The notes: generated from the sequence alone by a model not told the origin. A DNA stretch of 64,000 nt from Lysobacter solisilvae (GCF_016613535.2 NZ_CP071518.1:1240001-1304000); one strand, 5' to 3'. Counted from the first letter of the stretch, positions 1 through 9,633 are shown. A program made the numbers and translations.

Positions 1-1
1 G

Positions 2-241
2 CGGCCGAAGGTCCAGGTTTCCCGGCCGATGTACGCCGCCTCGCCGCGGCGCGGCGCCATGCAGTCGGTGATCGAGGTGCCGGCGTTCAAGCTGGGCGCG
101 CAGGTCAGCCACCCGAAATTCGGCACCGGCACCGTGGTCGACTACGAAGGCGCGGGCGCCCACGCGCGCGTGCAGGTCAACTTCGACGATGCCGGCGCCA
201 AGTGGCTGGTCCTGGCCTACGCCAACCTCCAGCCGGCCTAG
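2..241 (+). CDS. uvrD: DNA helicase II UvrD, C-terminal end (partial)
   Basis: This is the last 79 codons of a gene that begins before the window. The C-terminal tail (GAQVSHPKFGTGTVVDYEG, then an F/V-rich strand segment ending in LVLAYANLQPA) is the small Tudor-like domain at the end of UvrD/PcrA-type superfamily 1A helicases. That domain contacts RNA polymerase and partner proteins; the helicase unwinds DNA in nucleotide-excision and mismatch repair. The motor domains are outside the window, so Rep or another UvrD-like helicase cannot be strictly excluded, but the H-P-K-F-G-x-G-x-V signature favours UvrD. Confidence 0.8.
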   Translation, partial: RPKVQVSRPMYAASPRRGAMQSVIEVPAFKLGAQVSHPKFGTGTVVDYEGAGAHARVQVNFDDAGAKWLVLAYANLQPA

Positions 242-341
242 AACACCCCCGCCGGGCCGGCGCGCGGCGTCCCGCGAGCCTTCCGCGGGCGCCGGTCGTC
301 GCCGTCTGGCAAAAAAGTCTGCATTTCCCGCCGAAAATCAC

Positions 342-370
342 TTGGCGCAGCGAATCTTATGGCCTACATT
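342..370 (+). promoter_or_regulatory. Candidate sigma-70 promoter of the HU-like gene
   Basis: TTGGCG (342-347) and TACATT (365-370) are separated by exactly 17 bases and lie about 65 bases before the HU-like start codon. The surrounding bases are less GC-rich than the genome. Identified by eye only. Confidence 0.4.
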
Positions 371-436
371 CCGCTTGCCGAGGGGATTTTCCAGGCACAC
401 CTCATCAAACACACTCCATCCGGGGGATACGTAAAA

Positions 437-805
437 ATGGCGAAGAAGAAAGCTGCTCCGAAGAAGGCCGCTGCCATGCCGGCTGCTCCCAAGCCGATCA
501 AGGAAGTCCTGGGCAAGTCCGGGCTGGTCGCCCACCTGTCCGAATCCACTGGCGTGGCTGCCAAGGACGTCCGCGCGGTGCTGTCGTCGCTGGAAAGCGC
601 CGTGCACGCTTCGGTCAACAAGAAGGGCGCCGGTGCATTCACCCTGCCGGGCCTGCTGAAGATCAACGTGGTCAACGTTGCGGCCAAGCCGAAGCGCAAG
701 GGCATCAACCCGTTCACCAAGGAAGAGCAGTGGTTCGCCGCCAAGCCGGCCTCGGTGAAGATCAAGGTTCGCGCCCTCAAGAAGCTGAAGGACGCCGCGG
801 CCTGA
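437..805 (+). CDS. HU/IHF-family histone-like DNA-binding protein with lysine-rich N-terminal tail
   Basis: The product has 122 aa. It is a nucleoid protein predicted to bind DNA non-specifically as a dimer. The first 20 or so residues are a K/A/P tail (AKKKAAPKKAAAMPAAPKP) as in H1/AlgP-like fusions. The HU fold follows, with helices (EVLGKSGLVAHLSESTGVA..VRAVLSSLESAV) and the strand region GAGAFTLPGLLKINV. The beta arm carries KRKGINPFTKEEQWFAAKPASVKIKV. The usual HU length is about 90 aa, so the tail is the extra part. The start ATG at 437 follows a GGGGGA ribosome site; the upstream in-frame extension has no such support. It has its own candidate promoter and a strong terminator, so it is probably monocistronic. 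Confidence 0.85.
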   Translation: MAKKKAAPKKAAAMPAAPKPIKEVLGKSGLVAHLSESTGVAAKDVRAVLSSLESAVHASVNKKGAGAFTLPGLLKINVVNVAAKPKRKGINPFTKEEQWFAAKPASVKIKVRALKKLKDAAA

Positions 806-852
806 TCCTCCGGCACGGCGCGCTGACTGCGCCGTGCACCGCGATCGACACG

Positions 853-886
853 ACAGCCTGCAGTGCGAACTGCAGGCTGTCTTGTT
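853..886 (+). terminator. Rho-independent terminator after the HU-like gene
   Basis: A perfect 12-bp stem (853-864 with 869-880) closes a 4-base loop GCGA and is followed by CTTGTTTT. It lies about 50 bases after the stop codon of the HU-like gene. Confidence 0.85.
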
Positions 887-1031
887 TTGGGTGGACCTCG
901 ATCCGGCGCGTCGCGACCCGTGGCAGGAGCGGCCGCGCGGATGGTGCGCGACCCGCCGCAATCACGGCGCGCAGGGTGCGCCGGCGGGCGTCAGCCAGAT
1001 CCGGACCGACCGGGGCGCTGTCGGACCTGCG

Positions 1032-1331
1032 TCAGTTGCCCCACTCGAACAGCTTCCACATCACCGGCGACACGGTGCCTTCGCCTTCGCTGCTGTCCAG
1101 GCGTCCATCGCCATTGCGATCGACCAGGTAGTACGTGGGGCCGCGCCGCGGGGTGACCTTGACCACGTGCAGCTGGCCCTGGACCCGGTACTCCTCGATG
1201 CGGTCGCCATCCACCTCGCGGGTGGTCACGTCCGCGCCCTCCAGGCCGGCGGTGGGATCGTTCGCTGCAGGTGTACTCGCGCAGCCGGCCAGTGCGGCCG
1301 CGAGCACGAGGATGAGGGCAGGGCGGCGCAT
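1032..1331 (-). CDS. DUF2782-type small lipoprotein next to polA
   Basis: The product has 99 aa. The N-terminus MRRPALILVLAAALAGC is a lipoprotein signal peptide with lipobox LAGC (Cys17), so it is probably anchored in an envelope membrane. The mature part has EYRVQGQLHVVKVTPRRGPTYYLVDRNGDGRLD, matching the short DUF2782 family that sits beside polA in Xanthomonas relatives. The DRNGDGRLD stretch looks like a single EF-hand-like loop. The start at 1331 is chosen because CTCCAGGAG lies just upstream; the longer reading frame has no ribosome site. It is divergent from polA. The function is not known. Confidence 0.8.
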   Translation of the reverse strand: MRRPALILVLAAALAGCASTPAANDPTAGLEGADVTTREVDGDRIEEYRVQGQLHVVKVTPRRGPTYYLVDRNGDGRLDSSEGEGTVSPVMWKLFEWGN

Positions 1332-1638
1332 GGACGTTCTCCTGGAGTAGGTGGGGCAGGGCCCGGGGGCCGGGCGGAACGTGCGGATCGCAGACCCATC
1401 CGCGATGCCGCCAGCATACGCCCGCGGCCATGAAGCGGCCGTCGGAATGCCGGCCGGCCATCGGCGCGCAAAGCCGCGGGGTCGACGTCCTGGCGACGCT
1501 TGTCTTCGGTGGTGGCCAAGGCGCCACGCCGGCACGGTCCATCGCGCATGCCTGTTCCGCCGTCACGCCTGCACCCGGATCGCCGCATGCCGCGCCACGG
1601 TCCGCGGCGCGGCAGGGGATCGCCGCTAGAATCGCCGG
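1332..1638. other. Divergent intergenic region, DUF2782 lipoprotein / polA
   Basis: This is 307 bases between two divergent starts, and it must hold both promoters. I see no convincing -35/-10 pair, no strong hairpin and no conserved small gene. The base composition is as GC-rich as the coding DNA. Confidence 0.5.
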
Positions 1639-4417
1639 ATGAAGCGACTCGTCCTGATCGATGGTTCCAGCTACCTCTACCGCGCCTTCCACGCGCTGCC
1701 GCCACTCAACAATGAGCAGGGCGAGCCTACCGGGGCCCTGTTCGGCGTGGTCAACATGCTCCGCGCCACGCTCAACGAGCGGCCCGAGTTCATCGCCTTC
1801 GTCGTCGACGCGCCCGGCCCGACCTTCCGCGAGGCGCTGGACCCGCAGTACAAGGCCAATCGGCCGCCGATGCCGGACGACCTGCGCTCCCAGGTGCAGC
1901 CGATGTGCGAGATCGTGCAGGCGCTGGGCCTGACCATCATCCGCATCGAGGGCGTGGAGGCCGATGACGTCATCGGCACGCTGGCACTGCAGGCCGCCGC
2001 CGACGGCATCGACGTGACGATCTCCACCGGCGACAAGGATTTCGCCCAGCTGGTGCGGCGCAATGAAGCCGGCGCCGGCGTGGCGCTGGTAAACACGATG
2101 AGCGGCAGCCGGCTGGATTCGGACGAGGCGGTGATGGCCAAGTTCGGCGTGCGGGCCGACCAGATCGTCGACTTCCTGGCCCTGATGGGGGATAGCGTCG
2201 ACAACATCCCCGGGGTCGAGAAATGCGGCCCGAAGACCGCGGCCAAATGGCTGGCCGAATACGACACGCTGGACGGCGTGATCGCCCACGCCGATGCGAT
2301 TGGCGGCAAGATCGGCGAGAACCTGCGGCGCGTGCTCGACCGCCTGCCGCTCAACCGCACGCTGACGCAGATCCGCACCGACGTCCCGCTGCCGTTCGCC
2401 CCGTCCGAGCTGGTGCTGCGCAACCGCGACGCCGATGCGCTGCGTGGCCTGTACGCGCGTTACGGCTTCCGCCAGGCGCTGCGCGAACTGGAAAACGCCG
2501 GCGCGACGGTCGAGGACACGGCGCCGCCCGGCGTGCGCAACACCGCGGCCGGCTATGCGCGCTCCAGCGCGCCGGCCGCCGAAGTGCTCGACCCCCGCGC
2601 TGGCCGCGCCCGGCAGCTACGAGTGCCTGACCAGCGCCGAAGCGCTGGACACCTGGGTGGCCGCGCTGCAGGCGGCGCCGGCGTTCGCCTTCGACACCGA
2701 AACCGATTCGCTGGACCCGATGCGCGCCACCCTGGTGGGCATCAGCTTCGCGATCGAACCCGGCCGCGGCGCCTACCTGCCGCTGGGCCACACCTATCCG
2801 GGCGCGCCCGCCCAGCTCGATCGCGCGCGCACGCTCGCCCGCCTGGCGCCCCTGTTCGCCGATCCGGCCAAGGCCAAGATCGGCCATCACGGCAAGTACG
2901 ACCTGCACGTGCTGCGACGCCACGGCATCGAAGTCGCCGGCTACGCCGACGACACGATGCTGGAAAGCTTCGTGTTCAACGCGACCGCGACCCGCCACGA
3001 CATGGATTCGCTGGCCAAGCGCTACCTGGGCTACGACACGATCAAGTACGAGCAGGTGGCCGGCAAGGGCGCCAAGGCGATTTCCTTCGCCCAGGTCGGC
3101 CTCGACGAAGCCACCTGCTACGCGGCCGAGGATGCCGACGTCACCCTGCGCCTGCACCGCGCGCTGTCCGCCCGCCTGGCCACCGAGCCGGCGCTGGAGG
3201 CGGTCTATCGGGACATCGAAATGCCACTGGTGGGCGTGCTCGAGCGCATCGAGGCCAACGGCGTGCTGATCGACGCGGCGGAGCTGCGGCGGCAATCGGC
3301 GGACCTGGGCAAGCGCATGCTCGCGGCCCAGCAGAAGGCCACCGAACTGGCCGGCCGGACCTTCAGCCTGGACTCGCCCAAGCAGCTGGCCGCATTGCTG
3401 TTCGACGAACTCGGCCTGCCGGCGCTGGTGAAGACGCCCGGCGGCCAGCCGTCGACCAACGAGGAAGCGCTGGAGGCCATCGCCGACCAGCACGAACTGC
3501 CGCGCGTGATCCTGGAATACCGCGGCCTGGCCAAGCTGCGCAGCACCTACACCGACAAGCTGCCGGAGATGATCAATCCCGATACCGGCCGCGTGCACAC
3601 CAGCTACCACCAGGCGGGCGCGGCGACCGGCCGGCTGGCTTCCAACGATCCCAACCTGCAGAACATCCCGATCCGCACCGATGACGGCCGGCGCATCCGC
3701 CAGGCGTTCATCGCGCCAGAGGGCCGCAAGATCGTGTCCTGCGACTACTCGCAGATCGAACTACGGATCATGGCGCACCTGTCGGAGGACGAAGGCCTGG
3801 TGCGCGCCTTCGAATCCGGCGCCGACATCCACCGCGCGACCGCCGCGGAAGTGTTCGGCCGTCCACTGGATGATGTCACCGGCAACGAGCGGCGTGCGGC
3901 CAAGGCGATCAACTTCGGCCTGATGTACGGCATGAGCGCCTTCGGCCTCGCGCGCCAGCTGGGCATCGCCCGCGGCGAGGCGCAGGACTACATCGCGCTG
4001 TACTTCTCGCGCTATCCGGGCGTGCGCGAGTTCATGGAACGCACGCGGCAGCAGGCCCGCGAACGCGGGTTTGTCGAGACCGTGTTCGGCCGGCGCCTGT
4101 ACCTGGACAACATCAATGCCCGGAACCAGGGCCTGCGCGCCGGCGCCGAGCGTGCTGCCATCAACGCGCCGATGCAGGGCACCGCCGCCGACATCATCAA
4201 GCGGGCCATGGTGGACATCGACGCCTGGCTGGCCGACCACGGCGACGCGGCCCGGATGGTCCTGCAGGTCCACGACGAACTGGTCTTCGAGGTGGATGCC
4301 GGTTTCCTGAACACGCTTCTGGAGCAGGTCCCCCGCCGCATGGTCGAGGCGGCCCGCCTGCGCGTCCCGCTGGTCGTGGACAGCGGAGTGGGCGACAACT
4401 GGGACCAGGCGCACTGA
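1639..4417 (+). CDS. polA: DNA polymerase I (apparent +1 frameshift near 2592)
   Basis: Restoring one frame gives about 925 aa, the normal length for Pol I. The 5'-nuclease domain fills residues 1-290 (VLIDGSSYLYRAFHA; DDVIGTLA; STGDKDFAQLV; LMGDSVDNIPGV). The 3'-5' exonuclease domain follows (FDTETDSLD; GKYDLHVL; YAAEDADVTL), so proofreading residues are present. The polymerase domain has motif A DYSQIELRIMAHL, motif B RRAAKAINFGLMYG and motif C QVHDELVFEV. The role is gap filling and Okazaki-fragment processing. The frame breaks in a run of five C (2592-2596); removing one C joins AAEVLDP to ALAAPGSYECL between the 5'-nuclease and exonuclease domains. All catalytic motifs on both sides are intact, so I read the break as a sequence error rather than loss. 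Confidence 0.93.
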
Positions 4418-4563
4418 CTCGACAGTGGATGACAGCCCATCCGCCACGAAATCCCTGTTCAACTCCGATCGCACCAATTGCGGTAAAAAACCGCGCTATT
4501 TGCAGAGAATTGTGGGAATGAACACCCCCTGAATCCAACAAATTATTAACTGTTTTCTTCACG

Positions 4564-4716
4564 AACCATCCATGCGCGGGATGGTCATATTGTTCGCGAC
4601 AGGTGCAACGCCTGTCGTGATCCTCCCTCCCCTGGAGCGATCCCGGAAGCGACGACCCCTCCCCAGGTCCCGCTTCTCCAGCCCCGCCGGCCCCCCCTGC
4701 CTGCGGGGCTTTTTAT
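4564..4716 (+). ncRNA. Candidate small regulatory RNA downstream of polA (Spot 42/ErsA position)
   Basis: The stretch has no credible protein but a clear RNA layout. Hairpin 1 is ACCATCC/GGATGGT (4565-4571 with 4579-4585). Hairpin 2 pairs 4597-4605 with 4609-4617 around CAA. An unpaired C-rich segment follows, with TCCTCCCTCCCC at 4621-4632 and CCCCTCCCC at 4656-4664, both complementary to ribosome-binding sites. A terminator hairpin then pairs 4681-4687 with 4703-4709 and runs into TTTTTATT. The place right after polA is where enterobacteria keep Spot 42 and pseudomonads keep ErsA, and anti-Shine-Dalgarno C-rich loops are typical of Hfq/Rsm-type small RNAs. The 5' end is a guess: the AT-rich block 4480-4560 should hold the promoter, but I find no clean -35/-10. 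Confidence 0.6.
4681..4716 (+). terminator. Rho-independent terminator of the small-RNA candidate
   Basis: The stem GCCCCGC (4681-4687) pairs with GCGGGGC (4703-4709) across a 15-base loop and is followed by TTTTTATT. It lies 264 bases after the polA stop and points away from polA. Confidence 0.75.
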
Positions 4717-4903
4717 TGCCCGCGTTTTCCAGTGACGCTGTGTCGTCCGCGATTTTCCGGCGACGGGATGCTCCTCGTGGTGGCGTTCTCCGCCATGATG
4801 TTCCCGGCCGCGGCCGCGGCCGTGGGCGGCCACGAAGCGGTCGGGCATGCAGGCGCTGCCGACGCGCGCGCAGGTACAGGACATCCAGGCTCCGGGGGGT
4901 TGC

Positions 4904-5401
4904 ATGAGCGATCTGTTTGACATGGCGATGCCGTGGTGGGAGTTCGTCCTGCGGGCCGTCATCGTGTACACGGTGCTGCTGCTGCTGATCCGCGTGTCCG
5001 GCAAGCGGACGATGGGCCAGTTCACGCCCTTCGACATGGTCCTGATCGTGCTACTGGGCAACGCCGTGCAGAACTCGCTGCTGGGCCGCGATACCTCGCT
5101 GGCGGGCGGCCTGCTGCTGGCGGCCACGCTGATCAGCATCAACTGGCTGGTGGGCTACATCACCTCGCGCAGCCGGCGCGCCGAACGCGTCCTGGAAGGC
5201 GCGCCGGTGGTGCTGGCGCGCGACGGCAAGCTGTTTCGCGGCGTGCTGCGCCGGGAACTGGTGAGCGAGGACGACTTCAACGAAGCGCTTCGCCAGAACG
5301 GTGAACTCGACCTTGCCGACGTGCGCATGGCCCTGCTGGAAACCAACGGCGCCATCAGCATCGTTCGGCGCGAGGGAAACGGCCGGAATTGCGGCGAATA
5401 G
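4904..5401 (+). CDS. DUF421 / YetF-family inner-membrane protein
   Basis: The product has 165 aa. The N-terminal half has about three membrane spans (WEFVLRAVIVYTVLLLLIRV; FDMVLIVLLGNAVQNSLL; SLAGGLLLAATLISINWLVGY). RVSGKRTMGQFTPFDMV is the signature of the DUF421 family. A cytoplasmic YetF-like beta domain follows: ERVLEGAPVVLARDGKLFRGVLRRELVSEDDFNEALRQNG. ATG 4904 is chosen because GGGGGG lies just before it and the TM1 context starts there. The family's biochemical function is unknown. It stands alone between the small-RNA candidate and hemF, which is convergent. Confidence 0.85.
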   Translation: MSDLFDMAMPWWEFVLRAVIVYTVLLLLIRVSGKRTMGQFTPFDMVLIVLLGNAVQNSLLGRDTSLAGGLLLAATLISINWLVGYITSRSRRAERVLEGAPVVLARDGKLFRGVLRRELVSEDDFNEALRQNGELDLADVRMALLETNGAISIVRREGNGRNCGE

Positions 5402-5437
5402 GACGCCGCACACGCGCCGGTGCAGGCCACCCGACCG

Positions 5438-6370
5438 TCAGGTCGTCGTGTCGATCTCGTCCACGAGCCAGTCCCGCGGCTTCAGGTAGTCCGCCAGGCG
5501 CGCTTCCGCACTGCCGGCGGCGGGCTCGAAGCCGTATTCCCAGCGCACCAGCGGCGGCAGGCTCATCAGGATCGATTCGGTGCGGCCCCCACTCTGCAGG
5601 CCGAACAGCGTGCCGCGGTCGAAGACCAGGTTGAATTCCACGTAGCGTCCGCGGCGGTACAGCTGGAACTGGCGCTCGCGCTCGCCCCACGGCATGTCGC
5701 GGCGCCGTTCGACGATCGGCATGTAGGCATCGAGGAAACCGTCGCCGACCGCGCGCAGGTAGGCGAAGTCGCGGTCGAAGTCCTCGTGCAGGTCGTCGAA
5801 GAACAGGCCGCCGACGCCGCGGGTCTCGTTACGGTGCTTGAGGAAGAAGTACTCGTCGCACCATTGCTTGTGTGCCGCATACCGGCCCTGTCCGCCGAAC
5901 GGCTCGCACAGCGCGCGCGCCGTGCGGTGCCAGTGGCGGACGTCCTCGTCGACCGGATAGAACGGGGTGAGGTCGAAGCCGCCACCGAACCACCAGGCCA
6001 CCGTCTCGCCATCGCGCATGGCGCGGAAGTGGCGGACATTGGCGTGGGTCGTGGGCAGGTGCGGATTGCGGGGATGGAACACCAGCGAGACGCCGGCCGC
6101 ACGCCAGGTGGCCCCCGCCAGTTCCGGGCGCGCCGCGCTGGCCGAGGGCGGCAGGCGCGTGCCCGACACGTCGGAGAATCCGATCCCCGCCTGCTCGAAC
6201 ACAGCGCCGTCGCGCAGCACGCGGGTGCGACCGCCGCCGCCCTCTTCGCGCCGCCAGGCATCCTCCACGAAGCGGGCGCCGCCATCAGCGGCCTCGATCC
6301 GGGCGCAGATCCGATCCTGCAACCCGGTCAGCCAGGTGCGGATTTCGTCGAATTCGGGCAATGCGGTCAT
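5438..6370 (-). CDS. hemF: Oxygen-dependent coproporphyrinogen III oxidase
   Basis: The product has 310 aa, full length for aerobic HemF. It converts coproporphyrinogen III to protoporphyrinogen IX with O2 in heme synthesis and is cytoplasmic. Seen in the sequence: [35 protein letters not shown] near the N-terminus, [64 protein letters not shown], and [35 protein letters not shown]. These are the conserved blocks of the family, including the metal/substrate-site His and Asp residues. It is transcribed toward DUF421. Confidence 0.96.
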   Translation of the reverse strand: MTALPEFDEIRTWLTGLQDRICARIEAADGGARFVEDAWRREEGGGGRTRVLRDGAVFEQAGIGFSDVSGTRLPPSASAARPELAGATWRAAGVSLVFHPRNPHLPTTHANVRHFRAMRDGETVAWWFGGGFDLTPFYPVDEDVRHWHRTARALCEPFGGQGRYAAHKQWCDEYFFLKHRNETRGVGGLFFDDLHEDFDRDFAYLRAVGDGFLDAYMPIVERRRDMPWGERERQFQLYRRGRYVEFNLVFDRGTLFGLQSGGRTESILMSLPPLVRWEYGFEPAAGSAEARLADYLKPRDWLVDEIDTTT

Positions 6371-6400
6371 CCGCGCATTGTAGCGACGCGTCGCCCGGTT

Positions 6401-7132
6401 TCAGCCCGCTGGCTTGCCGTCCAGCACCAGCCGGGCAAGCGCGGCCTCGCCCTGCGAGAGCAGCTGCGCGGGCGTCTGCTGGAACCCCGTCAGCACCATC
6501 GCCTCGCCAATGCACCATTCGCGCTCGTGCGTGGACAGCGCGCGCTGCCCGTCCACGACCGCCTGCAGGGTGGTGCGCGTGGGTGCATGGCCGCTCTCGG
6601 GCGTGGCCAGCTGCTTGCGCAGGCCGCCTCCGGTGGAGACCGCCTGCAACAGGATCTGCATGCGCTCCTGCGCCAGCGCGGCCTCGGAGCCGCCGACGGT
6701 GTCGGCCAGCGGCACCGCATTGGCGAGCGCGGCGCGCAGCGCCGACAGTTCGGCCACCGCCTTGCTTTCCTGCGTGTCGCGCAGACGCAGTTCGTCCTCG
6801 AGCGCCTGGATCTCGTCGCTCGCGTCGCCGATCACTTCCGTATCCAGGCGCTTGAGCACGCGCGTGGACAGTTCCTGGAACAGCGCCGGGTGGGAATGTC
6901 GCAGTTCGCGCGTCACGCTCTGCCAGGCATACGCCACGCGCTGCGCGGCGGGCGCGTCCTGCGCGCCGGCGCGCCGGACGAGCTGCTGGCGGTCACGCGA
7001 TTCGCCCAGCGCGATGATGGTGTCGTCGAGCAGTTCGCGCAGCGCCGACTGTTCGAAGTTCTTGTCGGCCTTGCGCAGCGCCGTGCGGCAGTCAAGCAGA
7101 AGGTTGCGGAGGTTGACCGGGGTGATTTCCAT
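6401..7132 (-). CDS. Hypothetical alpha-helical protein
   Basis: The product has 243 aa; I do not recognise the family. It has no signal peptide or membrane span and is probably cytoplasmic. It is nearly all helix, with a likely coiled-coil in the middle (DEIQALEDELRLRDTQESKAVAELSALRAAL). The start is well supported by GGAGG about 8 bases upstream of ATG. It lies between hemF, 30 bases downstream on the same strand, and an S9 peptidase upstream. Co-transcription with hemF is possible from the spacing, but no functional link is visible. Confidence 0.7.
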   Translation of the reverse strand: MEITPVNLRNLLLDCRTALRKADKNFEQSALRELLDDTIIALGESRDRQQLVRRAGAQDAPAAQRVAYAWQSVTRELRHSHPALFQELSTRVLKRLDTEVIGDASDEIQALEDELRLRDTQESKAVAELSALRAALANAVPLADTVGGSEAALAQERMQILLQAVSTGGGLRKQLATPESGHAPTRTTLQAVVDGQRALSTHEREWCIGEAMVLTGFQQTPAQLLSQGEAALARLVLDGKPAG

Positions 7133-7203
7133 CGCGGGGACCTCCCGGAGCCTGAGCCAATGCCGGCTGTCATCCTCTCAGAACGCAGGACGGTCCGCAC
7201 AGT

Positions 7204-7242
7204 CGCCACCGCTCCCCGGACAGGGGTGGGGGAGCGGTGGCG
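7204..7242. repeat. Perfect 14-bp inverted repeat after the S9 peptidase
   Basis: 7204-7217 is perfectly complementary to 7229-7242, with an 11-base spacer. It begins 7 bases beyond the peptidase stop codon on the minus strand. There is no T tract on either side, so it is a stable transcript end or a REP-like palindrome rather than a standard intrinsic terminator. Confidence 0.6.
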
Positions 7243-7248
7243 GCGGTT

Positions 7249-9633
7249 CTACTTCAGCACCCGTCCGAACAGCTCGTGGATGCGGCGGTACTCGTCGTAC
7301 CAGGCATCGGAGTGGCTGAACGCGTGCCGCTCAAGCGGGTAGCCGGCAAGCTCCCACTTGTCCTTGTGCAATTCGATCAGGCGCTGCGCGAGCATCACCG
7401 AATCCTTGTAGAACACGTTGTCGTCGATCATCCCGTGGGCGATCAGCAGATGGTCCTGCAGCCCCTGGGCGTACTCGATGGGCGAGGAACGCAGGTAGGC
7501 CTGCGGGTCGAGCTCGGGCGTGTTGAGGATGTTGGAGGTGTACTCGTGGTTGTACTGTGACCAGTCACTCACCGGCCGCAGGGCGGCGCCGGCCTTGAAC
7601 GTGCCCGGCTCGCGGAACAGGGCCATGAAGGTCAGGAAGCCGCCGTAGGAGCCGCCGTAGATGCCGGCGCGGTCGCGGTCGCCCTGGCGCTGCGCGACCA
7701 GCCAGTCCAGGCCGTCCAGGTAGTCCTCGAGCTCGGGATGGCCCATGCGCTGGTAGATCGCCGTGCGCCAGTCGCGGCCATACCCTTCCGAGGCGCGGTA
7801 ATCCAGGTCGAGGACGATGTAACCCTCGTCGACGAGCAGGTTGTGGAACATCTGCTCGCGGAAATAGTTCGGATAGCGGTGGCTGACGTTCTGCAGGTAG
7901 CCCGCGCCGTGCACGAACATCACCACCGGATAGCGGCGGCCCGGCTCCAGCGTCCTGGGTCCGTAGAACTTGCCCCAGATGGTGCCCGCGCCGTGCTTGC
8001 TGGGCACCTGCACGTACTCGGGCTGGATCCACGGATACGCGCGGAACTTCGCCGAGCGCGTGTCGGTGAGCTGGCGCGGCTGGCTGCCGTCGATGCCCAC
8101 CACGGACACCTGCGGCGGCAGGTAGCTGCGCGAGTGGCGCGCCAGGACGCGGCGGCCATCGGGCGAGAGCGCGAAGTCCTCGACGCCGTCCAGCGCGGTC
8201 ACCTCACGCACTGCGCCACCGGCCCGGTCGACCGCGCACACCTCGTAGTCACCCGGGGCGCTGTGGTTGCACACGAAGAAGAAGCCCTGGCCGTCGGCGG
8301 ACAACTGCGGCGCGGAAACTTCCCACTGACCCGAAGTCAGCGCGCGCGGCTTGCCGGCCGCGTCGAGCACGTACAGGTGCGAGTAGCCGCTCTGCTCGGA
8401 GAGGAACCACAGCGTGTTGTCCGGCGTCCAGCCGAAATCGTTGAAGCCCCAGTTGATCCAGGCTTGATCGGTCAGGCGGTGGCGTGGCTCCAGGCGGGCG
8501 CCGTCGATATCCACCGTCGCTATCCAGCGGTCCTTGTTGTCCACCGCGCGCACCAGCACCGCGGCCTGGCGGCCGTCGTCGCTCCAGTGGATGGCCGGAC
8601 CGGTGCCGTCGCCGTCGGTCTCGATGCGCACCGCGCGCGCGCCCTTGAGCGGCTCCTGCTTGGCCGCCTTGCGCATCGCCGCGAGCGGGTCGGTGGTGAT
8701 GCCGGGCAGCACGTCGAACTTCAGCTCCTTCACGCCGCCCGTGCGGGTATCGACCAGCCACAGCCGGTGCGGCAACGGGTTGCCACGGCCCACGCGGGTG
8801 CGGACTTCCTCGAACTCCTCGTAGCCCGATTCGGTGACATAGCGCGGCATCTTGCCGGCCTGGCCCGCATCGGCGTCCTTGGGCTGGGTGACCACCAGCA
8901 GCAGGCGGCCATCGGGCGCCAGCGCGCTGTCGACGATGGCGACGTCGGCGCCCAGGTAGGCGGTGGCGGGCGCGCGGGTCGGGTCGGCCTGGCGCCAGGC
9001 CTTTTCCTGCGCACGGGCGGCTTCGTTGCGACTGCGGTCGTCCTGCAGCGTACGGATCAGGCGCAACTGGCGCTCGCGCAGGTCATCGGGCTTGGGCGCC
9101 GCGTCGGGATCCTTTTCGGCCTTCACGATCGCGGCCTGGCTCACCCCGGCGCCGGCGCGCCACTGGAACCAGTCGTTGCCGGCGCGGAAGACGAGATTGC
9201 CGTCACGGCTGAACTGCGGCAGCGCCTCTGCCGCCTCGGTCCGCGTGACCTGCGTCAGCCCGCCGCTGCGCAGTTCGCGCACGAACACGTCGCCGTTGCG
9301 CACGAAGGCCATGCGCGTGCGCGCGGCATCGAAGACCGGGGCGGCGGCGTCGAGTCCGGCCAGCGCGGCGCCATCGACCTTCGTCCCGCTCGTCTCCTCC
9401 ACGCCCTGTTGCCAGGTGTCGCGGATCGCCGTGCCGCTGCGCTTGAGCAGGTACTGCACGTGCTGTCCATCCCATGACCACCAGGCCTGTTCGACGGTCG
9501 GTCCGATCCAGTCCGGATCGGCCATCGCCTGCTCGAGCGTGATGGACACCGGTGCGGCCGGGGCGGCGGGCTGGGGTGTCTGCGCGAAGGCGGGGACGGC
9601 CAGGAGCAAGGCGGACAGCGGCAGCAGACGCAT
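7249..9633 (-). CDS. S9-family prolyl oligopeptidase / dipeptidyl peptidase IV-like exported peptidase
   Basis: The product has 794 aa. The signal peptide MRLLPLSALLLAVPAFAQ points to a periplasmic or secreted enzyme. Residues 30-530 form the DPP IV-like beta-propeller with repeated S/D-x-D-G-R motifs. The C-terminal alpha/beta-hydrolase domain has the nucleophile elbow GGSYGGF, the acid in HGMIDDNVF and the base in ERHAFSHSDAW. A Glu-rich propeller patch (SGYEEFEEVRTR) resembles the DPP IV N-terminus-binding region. Predicted role: removal of di- or oligopeptides next to proline in extracellular peptide feeding. The start at 9633 is placed at the signal peptide; the longer upstream frame is rejected. 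Confidence 0.92.
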   Translation of the reverse strand: MRLLPLSALLLAVPAFAQTPQPAAPAAPVSITLEQAMADPDWIGPTVEQAWWSWDGQHVQYLLKRSGTAIRDTWQQGVEETSGTKVDGAALAGLDAAAPVFDAARTRMAFVRNGDVFVRELRSGGLTQVTRTEAAEALPQFSRDGNLVFRAGNDWFQWRAGAGVSQAAIVKAEKDPDAAPKPDDLRERQLRLIRTLQDDRSRNEAARAQEKAWRQADPTRAPATAYLGADVAIVDSALAPDGRLLLVVTQPKDADAGQAGKMPRYVTESGYEEFEEVRTRVGRGNPLPHRLWLVDTRTGGVKELKFDVLPGITTDPLAAMRKAAKQEPLKGARAVRIETDGDGTGPAIHWSDDGRQAAVLVRAVDNKDRWIATVDIDGARLEPRHRLTDQAWINWGFNDFGWTPDNTLWFLSEQSGYSHLYVLDAAGKPRALTSGQWEVSAPQLSADGQGFFFVCNHSAPGDYEVCAVDRAGGAVREVTALDGVEDFALSPDGRRVLARHSRSYLPPQVSVVGIDGSQPRQLTDTRSAKFRAYPWIQPEYVQVPSKHGAGTIWGKFYGPRTLEPGRRYPVVMFVHGAGYLQNVSHRYPNYFREQMFHNLLVDEGYIVLDLDYRASEGYGRDWRTAIYQRMGHPELEDYLDGLDWLVAQRQGDRDRAGIYGGSYGGFLTFMALFREPGTFKAGAALRPVSDWSQYNHEYTSNILNTPELDPQAYLRSSPIEYAQGLQDHLLIAHGMIDDNVFYKDSVMLAQRLIELHKDKWELAGYPLERHAFSHSDAWYDEYRRIHELFGRVLK

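Noticed and set aside
2585..2600. Programmed frameshift in polA at CCCCC
   Set aside because: Pol I is not known to be made by frameshifting, the slip separates two needed domains, and many other genes in the window carry similar slips.
4480..4494. GCGGT-AAAAA-ACCGC hairpin as the polA terminator
   Set aside because: The stem is only 5 bp and no T run follows on the plus strand; the better terminator is at 4681.
4732..4920. Small open frame of 62 codons before DUF421
   Set aside because: It overlaps the DUF421 start in another frame, has no ribosome site and its product is A/G-rich without a recognisable feature.
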